The notes under the pieces were generated by a model. The model made no database searches and was not told the DNA's origin. It saw only the letters and a list, made by a program, of their open reading frames with translations. From Colletes latitarsis (taxonomy: Eukaryota; Arthropoda; Insecta; Hymenoptera; Colletidae), in the NCBI RefSeq assembly GCF_051014445.1, contig NW_027488370.1, positions 1,550,001-1,614,000 on the forward strand: a stretch of DNA of 64,000 nucleotides, in the 5' to 3' direction. The first letter of the stretch is position 1, and every line of letters begins with the position of its first letter. Positions 34,430-48,571 of the stretch are shown here, piece by piece. Both the position numbers and the translations under genes were made by a program.

Positions 34430-36544
34430 GAAACAGACGATTAAACCAGGTTTCGATCAATATTTTTGAGGATAACGCATGTTAGGTCTAGGTTAGGCCT
34501 GGGATTTTCACTCATCAGACTCATACTTTCGCATTCTTCACATACTTGTTGAACGGATCCTGGGTTTTTTCTGGTTTGGATCACGTAGTAATGTGGGACC
34601 ACACTGAAACAGTCAATTAAACCTGGTTTCGATCAATATTTTAGAGAATAATTCATGTTAGGTCTAGGTCAGGTCTGGGATTTGCTGTCATCAGGCTCAT
34701 TCTTTCGCATATTTCTCATACTTGATGGCTAGATCCTGGGCTTTTTCTGGATTGCATCAGGTAGTAACGAAGTACAACACTGAAACAGTCAATTAACCCT
34801 GGTTTCCATCAATATCTTAGAGGACAACGCAAGTTAGGTCTGGGATATGTCTGGGATTTGCCCTCATCAGGCTCATACTTTCGCGTTTTTCACATACTTG
34901 TTGAACAGATCCTGGGTTTTTTCTGGTTTGGAACACGTAGTAGTGTGGTACCACGCTGAAACAGTCCATTAAACCTGGTTTGGATCAATATTTTAGAGGA
35001 TAACCCATGTTAGGTCTAGGTTAGGCCTGGGATTTTCACTCATCAGACTCATACCTTCGCATTCTTCACATACTTGATGGCTAGATCCTGGTTTTTTTCT
35101 GGTTTGGATCACGTAGTAATGTGGTACCACACTGAAACAGTCGATTAAACCTGGTTTCGATCAATATTTTAGAGGATAACGCAAGTTAAGTCAGGGAATG
35201 GTCTGGGATTTGACCTCATCAGACTCATACTTTCGCACACTTCACATACTCGTTGAACGGATCCTGGGTTATTTTCTGGTTTGGATCACATAGTAATGTG
35301 GTACCACACTGAAACAGTCGATTAAACCAGGTTTCGTCAATATTTTTGAGGATAACGCATGTTAGGTCTAGGTTAGGTCTGGGATTTTCACTCATCAGAC
35401 TCATACTTTCGCATTCTTCACATACTTGTTGAACGGATCCTGGGTTTTTTCTGGTTTGGATCACGTAGTAATGTGGGACCACACTGAAACAGTCAATTAA
35501 ACCTGGTTTCGATCAATATTTTAGAGAATAATTCATGTTAGGTCTAGGTTAGGCCTGGGATTTGCCCTCGTCAGGCTCATACTTTCGCATATTTCTCATA
35601 CTTCATGGCTAGATCCTGGGCTATTTCTGGATTGGATCACGTAGTAATGTGGTACCACACTGAAACTGTCAATTAAACCTGGTTTCGCTGAATATTTTAG
35701 AGGATAACGCAGGTTAGGTCTGGGATATGTCTGGGATTTGCCCTCATCAGGCTCATACTTTCGCGTTTTTCACACACTTGTTGAACAGATCCTGGGTTTT
35801 TTCTGGTTTGGATCACGTAGTAGTGTGGTACCACACTGAAACAGTCCATTAAACCTGGTTTCGCTCAATATTTTAGAGGATAACGCATGTAAGGTCTAGG
35901 TTAGGTCTGGGATTTGCTCTCATCAGGCTCATTCTTTCGCATATTTCTCATACTTGATGGCTAGATCCGGGGTTTTTTCTGGTTTGGATCACGTAGTAAT
36001 GTGGTACCACACTGAAACAGTCGATTAAACCTGGTTTCGATCAATATTTTAGAGGATAACGCAAGTTAGGTCTGGGAATGGTCTGGGATTTGCTCTCATC
36101 AGGCTCGTACTTTCGCAACACTTCACATACTCCTTGAACAGATCCTGGGTTATTTTCTGGTTTGGATCACATAGTAATGTGGTACCACACTGAAACAGTC
36201 GATTAAACCAGGTTTCGATCAATATTTTAGAGGATAACGCATGTTAGGTCTAGGTTAGGCCTGGGATTTTCACTCATCAGACTCATACTTTCGCATTCTT
36301 CACATACTTGTTGAACGGATCCTGGGTTTTTTCTGGTTTGGATCACGTAGTAATGTGGTACCACACTGAAACGGTCAATTAAACCTGGTTTCGATCAAAA
36401 TTTTAGAGGATAACGCAGGTTAGGTCTGGGATAGGTCTGGGATTTGACCTCATCAGACTCATACTTTCGCACACTTCACATACTCGTTGAACAGATCCTG
36501 GGTTATTTTCTGGTTTGGATCACATAGTAATGTGGTACCACACT
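34430..36544 (+). repeat. 2115-bp higher-order repeat, unit 2
   Basis: Near-identical tandem copy of 32315-34429. A visible difference is GCAGGTTAGG at about 35710 versus GCAAGTTAGG in unit 1. Confidence 0.86.
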
Positions 36545-36817
36545 GAAACAGTCGATTAAACCAGGTTTCGATCAATATTTTAGAGGAGAACGCATGTTAG
36601 GTCTAGGTTAGGCCTGGGATTTTCACTCATCAGACTCATACTTTCGCATTCTTCACATTCTTGTTGAACGGATCCTGGGTTTTTTCTGGTTTGGATCACA
36701 TAGTAATGTGGTACCACACTGAAACAGTCGATTAAACCAGGTTTCGATCAATATTTTTGAGGATAACGCATGTTAGGTCTAGGTTAGGCCTGGGATTTGA
36801 CCTCATCAGACTCATTC

Positions 36818-39800
36818 TTTCGCATATTTCTCATACATGTTGAACAGATCCTGGGTTTTTTCTGGTTTGGATCACGTAGTAATGTGGGACCACACTGAAA
36901 CAATCAATTAAACCTGATCTTGATAAATATTTTAGAGGAAAACGCATGTTAGGTCTGGGTTAGGTCTAGGATTTGCCCTCATCAGGCTCATACTTTCGCA
37001 TATTTCTCATACTTCATGGCTAGATTCTGGGCTATTTCTGGATTGGATCACGTAGTAAAGTGGTACCACACTGAAACATTCAATGAAACCTGGTCTGGAT
37101 AAATATTTTAGAGGATAACGTATCTTATGTCTGGGTTAGGTCTAACATTTGCCCTCATCAGGCTCACAGTTTAGCGTTTTTCACATACTTGTTGAACAGA
37201 TCCTGGGCTTTTTCTGGTTTGGATCACGAAGTAGTGTGGTACGTCACTGAAGCAGTCCATTAAACCTGGTTTCGCTCAATATTTTAGAGGATAACGCATG
37301 TTAGGTCTAGGTTAGGTCTGGGATTTGCTCTCATCAGGCTCATTCTTTCGCATATTTCTCATACTTGATGGCTAGATCCTGGGCTTTTTCTGGATTGCGT
37401 CACGTAGTAATGTAGTACCACAGTGAAACAGTCAATGAAACCTGGTTTCCATCAATATTCTAGAGGACAACGCATGTTAGGTTTAGGTTAGGCCTGGGAT
37501 TTGCCCTCATCAGAGTCATACTGTGGCAGTTTTAACATACTTGTTGAACGGATCCTGGGCTTTTTCAGGTTTGGTTCACGTAGTAATGTGGTACCACACT
37601 GAAACATTCAATTAAACCTTTTCTTGATAAATATTTTAGAGGATAACGCATGTTAGGTTTGGGTTAGGTCTGAGGTTTGGCCCTCATCAGGCTCATACTT
37701 TCGCATATTTCCCATACTTCATGGCTAGATCCTGGGCTGTTTCTGGATTGTATCAGGTAGTAAAGTGGTACCACACTGAAACATTCAATGAAACTGGTCT
37801 GGATAAATATTTTAGAGGATAACGCATCTTAGGTCTGGGTTAGGTCTAAGATTTGCCCTCATCAGGCTCACAGTTTAGCGTTTTTCACATACTTCTTGAA
37901 CAGATCCTGGGCTTTCTCTGGTTTGGATCACGAAGTAGTGTGGTACCACACTGAAACAGTCAATGTAACCTGGTTTCCAACAATATTTTAGAGGAAACGC
38001 AAGTTAGGTCTGGGTAAGGCCTGAGATTTTCACTGATCAGACTCATACTTTCGCATTCTCCACATACTTGTTGAACGGATCCTGGGTTTTTTCTGGTTTG
38101 GTTCGCGTAGTAATGTGGTACCACACTGAAACATTCAATTAAACCTGGTCTTGATAAATATTTTAGAGGATAACGCATGTTAGGTTTGGGTTAGGTCTAG
38201 GATTTGCCCTCATCAGGCTCATACTTTCGCATATTTCACATACTTCATGGCTAGATCCTGGGGTGTTTCTGGATTGTATCACGTAGTAATGTGGTACCAC
38301 GCTGAAACAGTCGATTAAACCTGGTTTCGATCAATATTTTAGAGGATAACACAAGTTAAGTCTGGGATAGGTCTGGGATTTGACCTCATCAGACTCATAC
38401 TTTCGCGATTTTCACATACTTGTTGAACGGATCCTGGGTTATTTTCTGGTTTTGGATCACATAGTAATGTGGTACCACACTGAAACAGTCGATTAAACCA
38501 GGTTTCGATCAATATTTTTGAGGATAACGCATGTTAGGTCTAGTTTAGGCCTGGGATTTTCACTCATCGGTCTCATAACTTCGCATTCTTCACATTCTTG
38601 TTGAACGGATCCTGGGTTTTTTCTGGTTTGGATCACGTAGTAATGTGGGACCACACTGAAACAGTCAATTAAACCTGGTTTCGATCAATATTTTAGAGAA
38701 TAATTCATGTTAGGTCTAGGTTAGGTCTGGGATTTGCTCTCATCAGGCTCATTCTTTCGCATATTTCTCATACTTGATGGCTAGATCCTGGGCTTTTTCT
38801 GGATTGCATCACGTAGTAATGAAGTGCAACACAGAAACAGTCAATTAAACCTGGTTTCCATCAATATTCTAGAGGACAACGCATGTTAGGTCTAGGTTAG
38901 GCCTGGGATTTGCCCTCATCAGGGTCATACTGTCGCAGTTTTAACATACTTGTTGAACGGATCCTCGGTTTTTTCTGGTATGGTTCACGTAGTAATGTGG
39001 TACCACACTGAAACATTCAATTAAACCTGGTCTTGATAAATATTTTAGAGGATAACGCAAGTTATGTCTGGGATAGGTCCAGGATTTGCCCTCATCAGGC
39101 TCACAGTTTAGCGTTTTTCACATACTTCTTGAACAGATCCTGGGCTTTCTCTGGTTTGGATCACGAAGTAGTGTGGTACCACGCTGAAACAGTCCATTAA
39201 ACCTGGTTTCGCTCAATATTTTAGAGGATAACGCATGTTAGGTCTAGGTTAGGTCTGGGATTTTCACTGATCAGGCTCATACTTTCGCATATTTCTCATA
39301 CTTCATGGCTAGATCCTGGGCTATTTCTGGATTGGATCACGTAGTCATGTGGTACCACACTGAAACAGTCAAATAAACCTGGTTTTGATCAATATTTTAG
39401 AGAATAATTCATGTTAGGTCTAGGTTAGGTCTGGGATTTGCTCCCATCAGGCTCATTCTTTCGCATATTCCTCATACTTGATGGCTAGATTCTGGGCTTT
39501 TTTTAGATTGCATCACGTTGTAATGAAGTACAACACTGAAACAGTCAATTAAACCTGGTTCCCATCAATATTCTAGAGGACAACGCATGTTAGGTCTAGG
39601 TTAGGCCTGGGATTTGCCCTCATCAGGGTCATACTGTCGCAGTTTTAACATACTTGTTGAACGGATCCTGGGTTTTTTCTGGTTTGGTTCACGCAGTAAT
39701 GTGTTACCACACTGAAACATTCAATTAAACCTGGTCTTGATAAATATTTTAGAGGATAACGCATGTTAGGTTTGGGTTAGGTCTAGGATTTGCCCTCATC

Positions 39801-40080
39801 AGGCTCATACTTTCGCATGTTTCTCATACTTCATGGCTAGATCCTGGGCTGATTCTGGATTGTATCACGTAGTAACGTGGCACCACGCTGAAACAGTCGA
39901 TTAAACCTGGTTTCGATCAATATTTTAGAGGATAACGCAAGTTAAGTCTAGGATAGGTCTGGGATTTGACCTCATCAGACTCATACTTTCGCGTTTTTCA
40001 CATACTTGTTGAACAGATCCTGGGTTTTTTCTGGTTTGGATCACGTATTAATGTGGGACCACACTGAAACAGTCAATTAA
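36818..40080 (+). repeat. Segmental duplication block C, copy 2
   Basis: Partner of 11715-14977. Here it runs straight into block D (40093 on), whereas in the left copy 5.6 kb including the retroelement separate the two blocks. Confidence 0.87.
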
Positions 40081-40092
40081 ACCTGGTTTCGA

Positions 40093-42383
40093 TCAATATT
40101 TTAGAGGACAACGCAAGTTAGGTCTAGGTAAGGTCTGAGATTTTCACTGATCAGAATCATACTTTCGCATTCTTCACATACTTGTTGAACGGATCCTGGG
40201 TTTTTTCTGGTTTGGTTCTCGTAGTAATGTGGTACCACACTGAAACATTCAATTAAACCTGGTCTTGATAAATATTTTGGGAGGATAACGCATATTAGGT
40301 TTGGGTTAGGTCTAGGATTTGGCCTCGTCAGGCTCATACTTTCGCATATTTCACATACTTCATGGCTAGATCCTGGGCTGTTTCTGGATTGTATCACGTA
40401 GTAATGTGGTACCACGCTGAAACAGTCGATTAAACCTGGTTTCGATCAATATTTTAGAGGATAACCCAAGTTAAGTCTGGGATAGGTCTGGGATTTGACC
40501 TCATCAGACTCATACTTTCGCGTTTTTCACATACTTGTTGAACAGATCCTGGGTTATTTTCTGGTTTGGATCACATAGTAATGTGGTACCACACTGAAAC
40601 AGTCGATTAAACCAGGTTTCGATCAATATTTTTGAGGATAACGCATGTTAGGTCTAGGTTAGGCCTGGGATTTTCACTCATCGGACTCATACTTTCGCAT
40701 TCTTCACATTCTTGTTGGACGGATCCTGGGTTTTTTCTGGTTTGGATCACATAGTAATGTGGGACCACACTGAAACAGTCAATTAAACCTGGTTTCGATC
40801 AATATTTTAGAGAATAATTCATGTTAGGTCTATGTTAGGTCTGGGATTTGCTCTCATCAGGCTCATTCTTTCGCATATTTCTCATACTTGATGCCTAGAT
40901 CCTGGGCTTTTTCTGGATTGCATCACGTAGTAATAAAGTACAACACTGAAACAGTCAATTAAACCTGGTTTCCATCAATATCTTAGAGGACAACGCAAGT
41001 TAGGTCTGGGATATGTCTGGGATTTGCCCTCATCAGGCTCATACTGTCGCGTTTTTCACATACTTGTTGAACAGATCCTGCGTTTTTTCTGGTTTGGATC
41101 ACGTAGTAGTGTGGTACCACGCTGAAACAGTCCATTAAACCTGGTTTGGATCAATATTTTAGAGGATAACGCATGTTAGGTCTAGGTTAGGCCTGGGATT
41201 TTCACTCATCAGACTCATACTTTCGCATTCTTCACATACTTGTTGAACGGATCCCGGGTTATTTCTGGTTTGGATCACGTAGTAATGTGGGACCACACTG
41301 AAACAGTCAATTAAACCAGGTTTCGATCAATATTTTAGAGAATAATTCATGTTAGGTCTAGGTTAGGTCTGGGATTTGCTCTCATCAGGCTCATTCTTTC
41401 GCATATTTCTCATACTTCATGGCTAGATCCTGGGCTGTTTCTGGATTGTATCACGTAGTAATGTGGTACCACGCTGAAACAGTCAATTAAACCTGGTTTC
41501 GATCAATATTTTAGAGAATAATTCATGTTAGGTCTAGGTTAGGTCTGGGATTTGCTCTCATCAGGCTCATTCTTTCGCATATTTCTCATACTTGATTGCT
41601 AGATCCTGGGCTTTTTCTGGATTGCATCACGTAGTAATGAAGTACAACACAGAAACAGTCAATTAAACCTGGTTTCCATCAATATTCTAGAGGACAACGC
41701 ATGTTAGGTCTAGGTTAGGTCTGGGATTTGCTCTCATCAGGCTCATTCTTTCGCATATTTCTCATACTTGATGGCTAGATCCTGGGCTTTTTCTGGATTG
41801 CGTCACGTAGTAATGTAGTACCACACTGAAACAGTCAATGAAACCTGGTTTCCATCAATATTCTAGAGGACAACGCATGTTAGGTCTAGGTTAGGCCTGG
41901 GATTTGCCCTCATCAGAGTCATACTGTGGCAGTTTTAACATACTTGTTGAACGGATCCTGGGTTTTTTCTGGTTTGGTTCACGTAGTAATGTGGTACCGC
42001 ACTGAAACATTCAATTAAACCTTTTCTTGATAAATATTTTAGAGGATAACGCGTGTTAGGTTTGGGTTAGGTCTGAGGTTTGGCCCTCATCAGGCTCATA
42101 CTTTCGCATATTTCTCATACTTCATGGCTAGATCCTGGGCTGTCTCTGGATTGTATCAGGTAGTAAAGTGGTACCACACTGAAACATTCAATGAAACCTG
42201 CTCTGGATAAATATTTTAGAGGATAACGCATCTTAGGTCTGGGTTAGGTCTAAGATTTGCCCTCATCAGGCTCACAGTTTAGCGTTTTTCACATACTTCT
42301 TGAACAGATCCTGGGCTTTCTCTGGTTTGGATCACGAAGTAGTGTGGTACCACACTGAAACAGTCAATGAAACCTGGTTTCCA
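40093..42383 (+). repeat. Segmental duplication block D1, copy 2
   Basis: Partner of 20585-22875. Two further monomers (about 42374-42725) follow here that are absent at the corresponding place in copy 1. Confidence 0.85.
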
Positions 42384-42724
42384 ACATTATTTTAGAGGAC
42401 AACGCAAGTTAGGTCTAGGTAAGGCCTGAGATTTTCACTGATCAGACTCATACTTTCGCATTCTTCACATACTTGTTGAACGGATCCTGGGTTTTTTCTG
42501 GTTTGGTTCGCGTAGTAATGTGGTACCACACTGAAACATTCAATTAAACCTGGTCTTGATAAATATTTTAGAGGATAACGCATGTTAGGTTTGGGTTAGG
42601 TCTAGGATTTGCCCTCATCAGGCTCATACTTTCGCATATTTCACATACTTCATGGCTAGATCCTGGGGTGTTTCTGGATTGTATCACGTAGTAATGTGGT
42701 ACCACGCTGAAACAGTCGATTAAA

Positions 42725-45700
42725 CCTGGTTTCGATCAATATTTTAGAGGATAACACAAGTTAAGTCTGGGATAGGTCTGGGATTTGACCTCATCAGACT
42801 CATACTTTCGCGTTTTTCACATACTTGTTGAACAGATCCTGGGTTATTTTCTGGTTTGGATCACATAGTAATGTGGTACCACACTGAAACAGTCGATTAA
42901 ACCAGGTTTCGATCAATATTTTTGAGGATAACGCATGTTAGGTCTAGTTTAGGCCTGGGATTTTCACTCATCGGACTCATAACTTCGCATTCTTCACATT
43001 CTTGTTGAACGGATCCTGGGTTTTTTCTGGTTTGGATCACGTAGTAATGTGGGACCACACTGAAACAGTCAATTAAACCAGGTTTCGATCAATATTTTAG
43101 ATAATAATTCATGTTAGGTCTGGGATTTGCTCTCATCAGGCTCATTCTTTCGCATATTTCTCATACTTCATGGCTAGATCCTGGGCTGTTTCTGGATTGT
43201 ATCACGTAGTAATGTGGTACCACGCTGAAACAGTCAATTAAACCTGGTTTCGATCAATATTTTAGAGAATAATTCATGTTAGGTCTAGGTTAGGTCTGGG
43301 ATTTGCTCTCATCAGGCTCATTCTTTCGCATATTTCTCATACTTGATGGCTAGATCCTGGGCTTCTTCTGGATTGCATCACGTAGTAATGAAGTACAACA
43401 CTGAAACAGTCAATTAAACCTGGTTTCCATCAATATCTTAGAGGACAACGCAAGTTATGTCTGGGATATGTCTGGGATTTGCCCTCATCAGGCACATACT
43501 TTCGCGTTTTTCACATACTTGTTGAACAGATCCTGGGTTTTTTCTGGTTTGGATCACGTAGTAGTGTGGTACCACGCTGAAACAGTCCATTAAACCTGGT
43601 TTGGATCAATATTTTAGAGGATAACGCATGTTAGGTCTAGGTTAGGCCTGGGATTTTCACTCATCAGACTCATACTTTCGCATTCTTCACATACTTGTTG
43701 AACGGATCCTGGGTTATTTCTGGTTTGGATCACGTAGTAATGTGGGACCACACTGAAACAGTCAATAAAACCTGGTTTCGATCAATATTTTAACGAATAA
43801 TTCATGTTAGGTCTAGGTTAGGTCTGGGATTTGCCCACATCAGGCTCATTCTTTCGTATATTTCTCATACATGTTGAACAGATCCTGGGTTTTTTCTGGT
43901 TTGGATCACGTAGTAATGTGGTACCACACTGAAACATTCAATTAAACCTGGTCTTGATAAATATTTTAGAGGATAACGCATGTTAGGTTTGGGTTAGGTC
44001 TAGGATTTGCCCTCATCAGGCTCATACTTTCGCATATTTCTCATACTTCATGGCTAGATCCTGGGCTGATTCTGGATTGTATCACGTAGTAATGTGGCAC
44101 CACGCTGAAACAGTCGATTAAGCCTGGTTTCGATCAATATTTCAGAGGATAACGCAAGTTAAGTCTGGGATAGGTCTGGGATTTGACCTCATCAGACTCA
44201 TACTTTCGCGTTTTTCACATACTTGTTGAACAGATCCTGGGTTTTTTCTGGTATGGATCACGTAGTAATGTGGGACCACACTGAAACAGTCAAGTAAACC
44301 TGGTTTCGATCAATATTTTAGAGAATAATTCATGTTAGGTCTAACTTAGGTCTGGGATTTGCTCTCATCAGGCTCATTCTTTCGCATATTTCTCATACAT
44401 GTTGAACAGATCCTGGGTTTTTTCTGGTTTGGATCACGTAGTAATGTGGGACCACACTGATACAATCAATTAAACCTGATCTTGATAAATATTTTAGAGG
44501 ATAACGCATGTTAGGTCTGGGTTAGGTCTAGGATTTGCCCTCATCAGGCTCATACTTTCGCATATTTCTCATACTTCATGGCTAGATCCTGGGCTGTTTC
44601 TGGATTGGATCACGTAGTAATGAGGTACCACGCTGAAACAGTCAATTAAACCTGGTTTCGATCAATATTTTAGAGGATAACGCAAGTTAGGTCTGGGATA
44701 GGTCTAGGATTTGCCCTCATCAGGCTCTTACTTTCGCATATTTCTCATACTTCATGGCTAGATTCTGGGCTATTTCTGGATTGGATCACGTAGTAAAGAG
44801 GTACCACACTGAAACATTCAATGAAACCTGGTCTGGATAAATATTTTAGAGGATAACGCATCTTATGTCTGGGTTAGGTCTAACATTTGCCCTCTTCAGG
44901 CTCACAGTTTAGCGTTTTCCACATACTTGTTGAACAGATCCTGGGCTTTTTCTGGTTTGGATCACGAAGTAGTGTGGTACGTCACTGAAGCAGTCCATTA
45001 AACCTGGTTTCGCTCAATATTTTAGAGGATAACGCATGTTAGGTCTAGGTTAGGTCTGGGATTTGCTCTCATCAGGCTCATTCTTTCGCATATTTCTCAT
45101 ACTTGATGGCTAGATCCTGGGCTTTTTCTGGGTTGCGTCACGTAGTAATGTGGTACCACGCTGAAACAGTCAATTAAACCTGGTTTCGATCAATATTTTA
45201 GAGAATAATTCATGTTAGGTCTAGGTTAGGTCTGGGATTTGCTCTCATCAGGCTCATTCTTTCGCATATTTCTCATACTTCATGGCTAGATCCTGGGCTG
45301 TTTCTGGATTGTATCACGTAGTAATGTGGTACCACGCTGAAACAGTCAATTAAACCTGGCTTCGATCAATATTTTAGAGAATAATTCATGTTAGGTCTAG
45401 GTTAGGTCTGGGATTTGCTCTCATCAGGCTCATTCTTTCGCATATTTCTCATACTTGATGGCTAGATCCTGGGCTTTTTCTGGATTGCATTCTGTAGTAA
45501 TGAAGTGCAACACTGAAACAGTCAATGAAACCTGGTTTCCATCAATATTTTAGAGGACAACGCATGTTAGGTCTACGTTAGGCCTGGGATTTGCCCTCAT
45601 CAGAGTCATACTGTGGCAGTTTTAACATACTTGTTGAACGGATCCTGGGTTTTTTCTGGTTTGGTTCACGTAGTAATGTGGTACCACACTGAAACATTCA

Positions 45701-48571
45701 ATGAAACCTTTTCTTGATAAATATTTTAGAGGATAACGCATGTTAGGATATTTCTCATACTTCATGGCTAGATCCTGGGCTGTTTCTGGATTGTATCAGG
45801 TAGTAAAGTGGTACCACACTGAAACATTCAATGAAACCTGGTCTGGATAAATATTTTAGAGGATAACGCATCTTAGGTCTGGGTTAGGTCTAAGATTTGC
45901 CCTCATCAGGCTCACAGTTTAGCGTTTTTCACATACTTCTTGAACAGATCCTGGGCTTTCTCTGGTTTGGATCACGAAGTAGTGTGGTACCACACTGAAA
46001 CAGTCAATGAAACCTGGTTTCCAACAATATTTTAGAGGACAACGCAAGTTAGGTCTAGGTAAGGCCTGAGATTTTCACTGATCAGACTCATACTTTCGCA
46101 TTCTTCACATACTTGTTGAACGGATCCTGGGTTTTTTCTGGTTTGGTTCGCGTAGTAATGTGGTACCACACTGAAACATTCAATTAAACCTGCTCTTGAT
46201 AAATATTTTAGAGGATAACGCATGTTAGGTTTGGGTTAGGTCTAGGATTTGCCCTCATCAGGCTCATACTTTCGCATATTTCACATACTTCATGGCTAGA
46301 TCCTGGGGTGTTTCTGGATTGCATCACGTAGTAATGAAGTGCAACACAGAAACAGTCAATTAAACCTGGTTTCCATCAATATTCTAGAGGACAACGCATG
46401 TTAGGTCTAGGTTAGGCCTGGGATTTGCCGTCATCAGGGTCATACTGTCGCAGTTTTAACATACTTGTTGAACGGATCCTGGGTTATTTTCTGGTTTGGA
46501 TCACATAGTAATGTGGTACCACTCTGAAACAGTCGATTAAACCAGGTTTCGATCAATATTTTTGAGGATAACGCATGTTAGGTCTAGTTTAGGCCTGGGA
46601 TTTTCACTCATCGGACTCATAACTTCGCATTCTTCACATTCTTGTTGAACGGATCCTGGGTTTTTTCTGGTTTGGATCACGTAGTAATGTGGGACCACAC
46701 TGAAACAGTCAATTAAACCTGGTTTCGATCAATATTTTAGAGAATAATTCATGTTAGGTCTAGGTTAGGTCTGGGATTTGCTCTCATCAGGCTCATTCTT
46801 TCGCATATTTCTCATACTTGATGGCTAGATCCTGGGCTTTTTCTGGATTGCATCACGTAGTAATGAAGTACAACACTGAAACAGTCAATTAAACCTGGTT
46901 TCCATCAATATCTTAGAGGACAACGCAAGTTAGGTCTGGGATATGTCTGGGATTTGCCATCATCAGGCTCATACTTTCGCGTTTTTCACATACTTGTTGA
47001 ACAGATCCTGGGTTTTTCCTGGTTTGGATCACGTAGTAGTGTGGTACCACACTGAAACAGTCAATGAAACCAGGTTTCGATCAATATTTTAGAGAATAAT
47101 TCATGTTAGGTCTAGGTCAGGTCTGGGATTTGCTCTCATCAGGCTCATTCTTTCGCATATTTCTCATACTTGATGGCTAGATCCTGGGCTTCTTCTGGAT
47201 TGCATCACGTAGCAATGAAGTACAACACTGAAATAGTCAATTAAACCTGGTTTCCATCAATATCTTAGAGGACAACGCAAGTTATGTCTGGGATATGTCT
47301 GGGATTTGCCCTCATCAGGCTCATACTTTCGCGTTTTTCACATACTTGTTGAACAGATCCTGGGTTTTTTCTGGTTTGGATCACGTAGTAGTGTGGTACC
47401 ACGCTGAAACAGTCCATTAAACCTGGTTTGGATCAATATTTTAGAGGATAACGCATGTTAGGTCTAGGTTAGGCCTGGGATTTTCACTCATCAGACTCAT
47501 ACTTTCGCATTCTTCACATACTTGTTGAACGGATCCTGGGTTATTTCTGGTTTGGATCACGTAGTAATGTGGGACCACACTGAAACAGTCAATTAAACCT
47601 GGTTTCGATCAATATTTTGGAGAATAATTCATGTTAGGTCTAGGTTAGGTCTGGGATTTGCCCACATCAGGCTCATTCTTTCGCATATTTCTCATACTTG
47701 ATGGGTAGATCCTGGGCTTCTTCTGGATTGCATCACGTAGTAATGAAGTACAACACTGAAACAGTCAGTTAAACCTGGTTTCCATCAATATCTTAGAGGA
47801 CAACGCAAGTTAGGTCTGGGATAGGTCTTGGATTTGCCCTCATCAGGCTCATACTTTCGCGTTTTTCACATACTTGTTGAACAGATCCTGGGTTTTTTCT
47901 GGTTTGGATCACGTAGTAGTGTGGTACCACACTGAAACAGTCCATTATACCTGGTTTGGACCAATATTTTAGAGGATAACGCATGTTAGGTCTAGGTTAG
48001 GTCGGGGATTTTCACTCATCAGACTCATACTTTCGCAGTCTTCACATACTTGTTGAATGGATCGTGGGTTTTTTCTGGTTTGGATCACGTAGTAATGTGG
48101 TACCACACTGAAACAGTCGATTAAACCTGGTTTCGATCAATATTTTAGAGGATAACGCAAGTTAAGTCTGGGATTGGTCTGGGATTTGACATCATCAGAC
48201 TCATACTTTCGCACACTTCACATACTCGTTGAACAGATCCTGGGTTATTTTCTGGTCTGGATCACATAGTAATGTGGTACCACACTGAAACAGTCGATTA
48301 AACCAGGTGTCGATCAATATTTTTGAGGATAACGCATGTTAGGTCTAGGTTAGGCCTGGGATTTTCACTCATCAGACTCATACTTTCGCATTCTTTACAT
48401 ACTTGTTGAACGGATCCTGGGTTTTTTCTGGTTTGGATCACGTAGTAATGTGGGACCACACTGAAACAGTCAATTAAACGTGGTTTCGATCAATATTTTA
48501 GAGAATAATTCATGTTAGGTCTAGGTCAGGTCTGGGATTTGCTCTCATCAGGCTCATTCTTTCGCATATTT
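42725..48571 (+). repeat. Segmental duplication block D2, copy 2
   Basis: Partner of 22865-28710. It ends where the sequence jumps back to a copy of 46281 on, starting the 2290-bp tandem duplication. Confidence 0.88.
46281..48570 (+). repeat. 2290-bp tandem duplication, unit 1 (13 monomers)
   Basis: From TCACATACTTCATGG at 46281, the sequence is repeated 2290 bp later. Shared private variants include GCCGTCATCAGG, GTTTTTCCTGG and CTGAAATAGTC. Confidence 0.86.
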
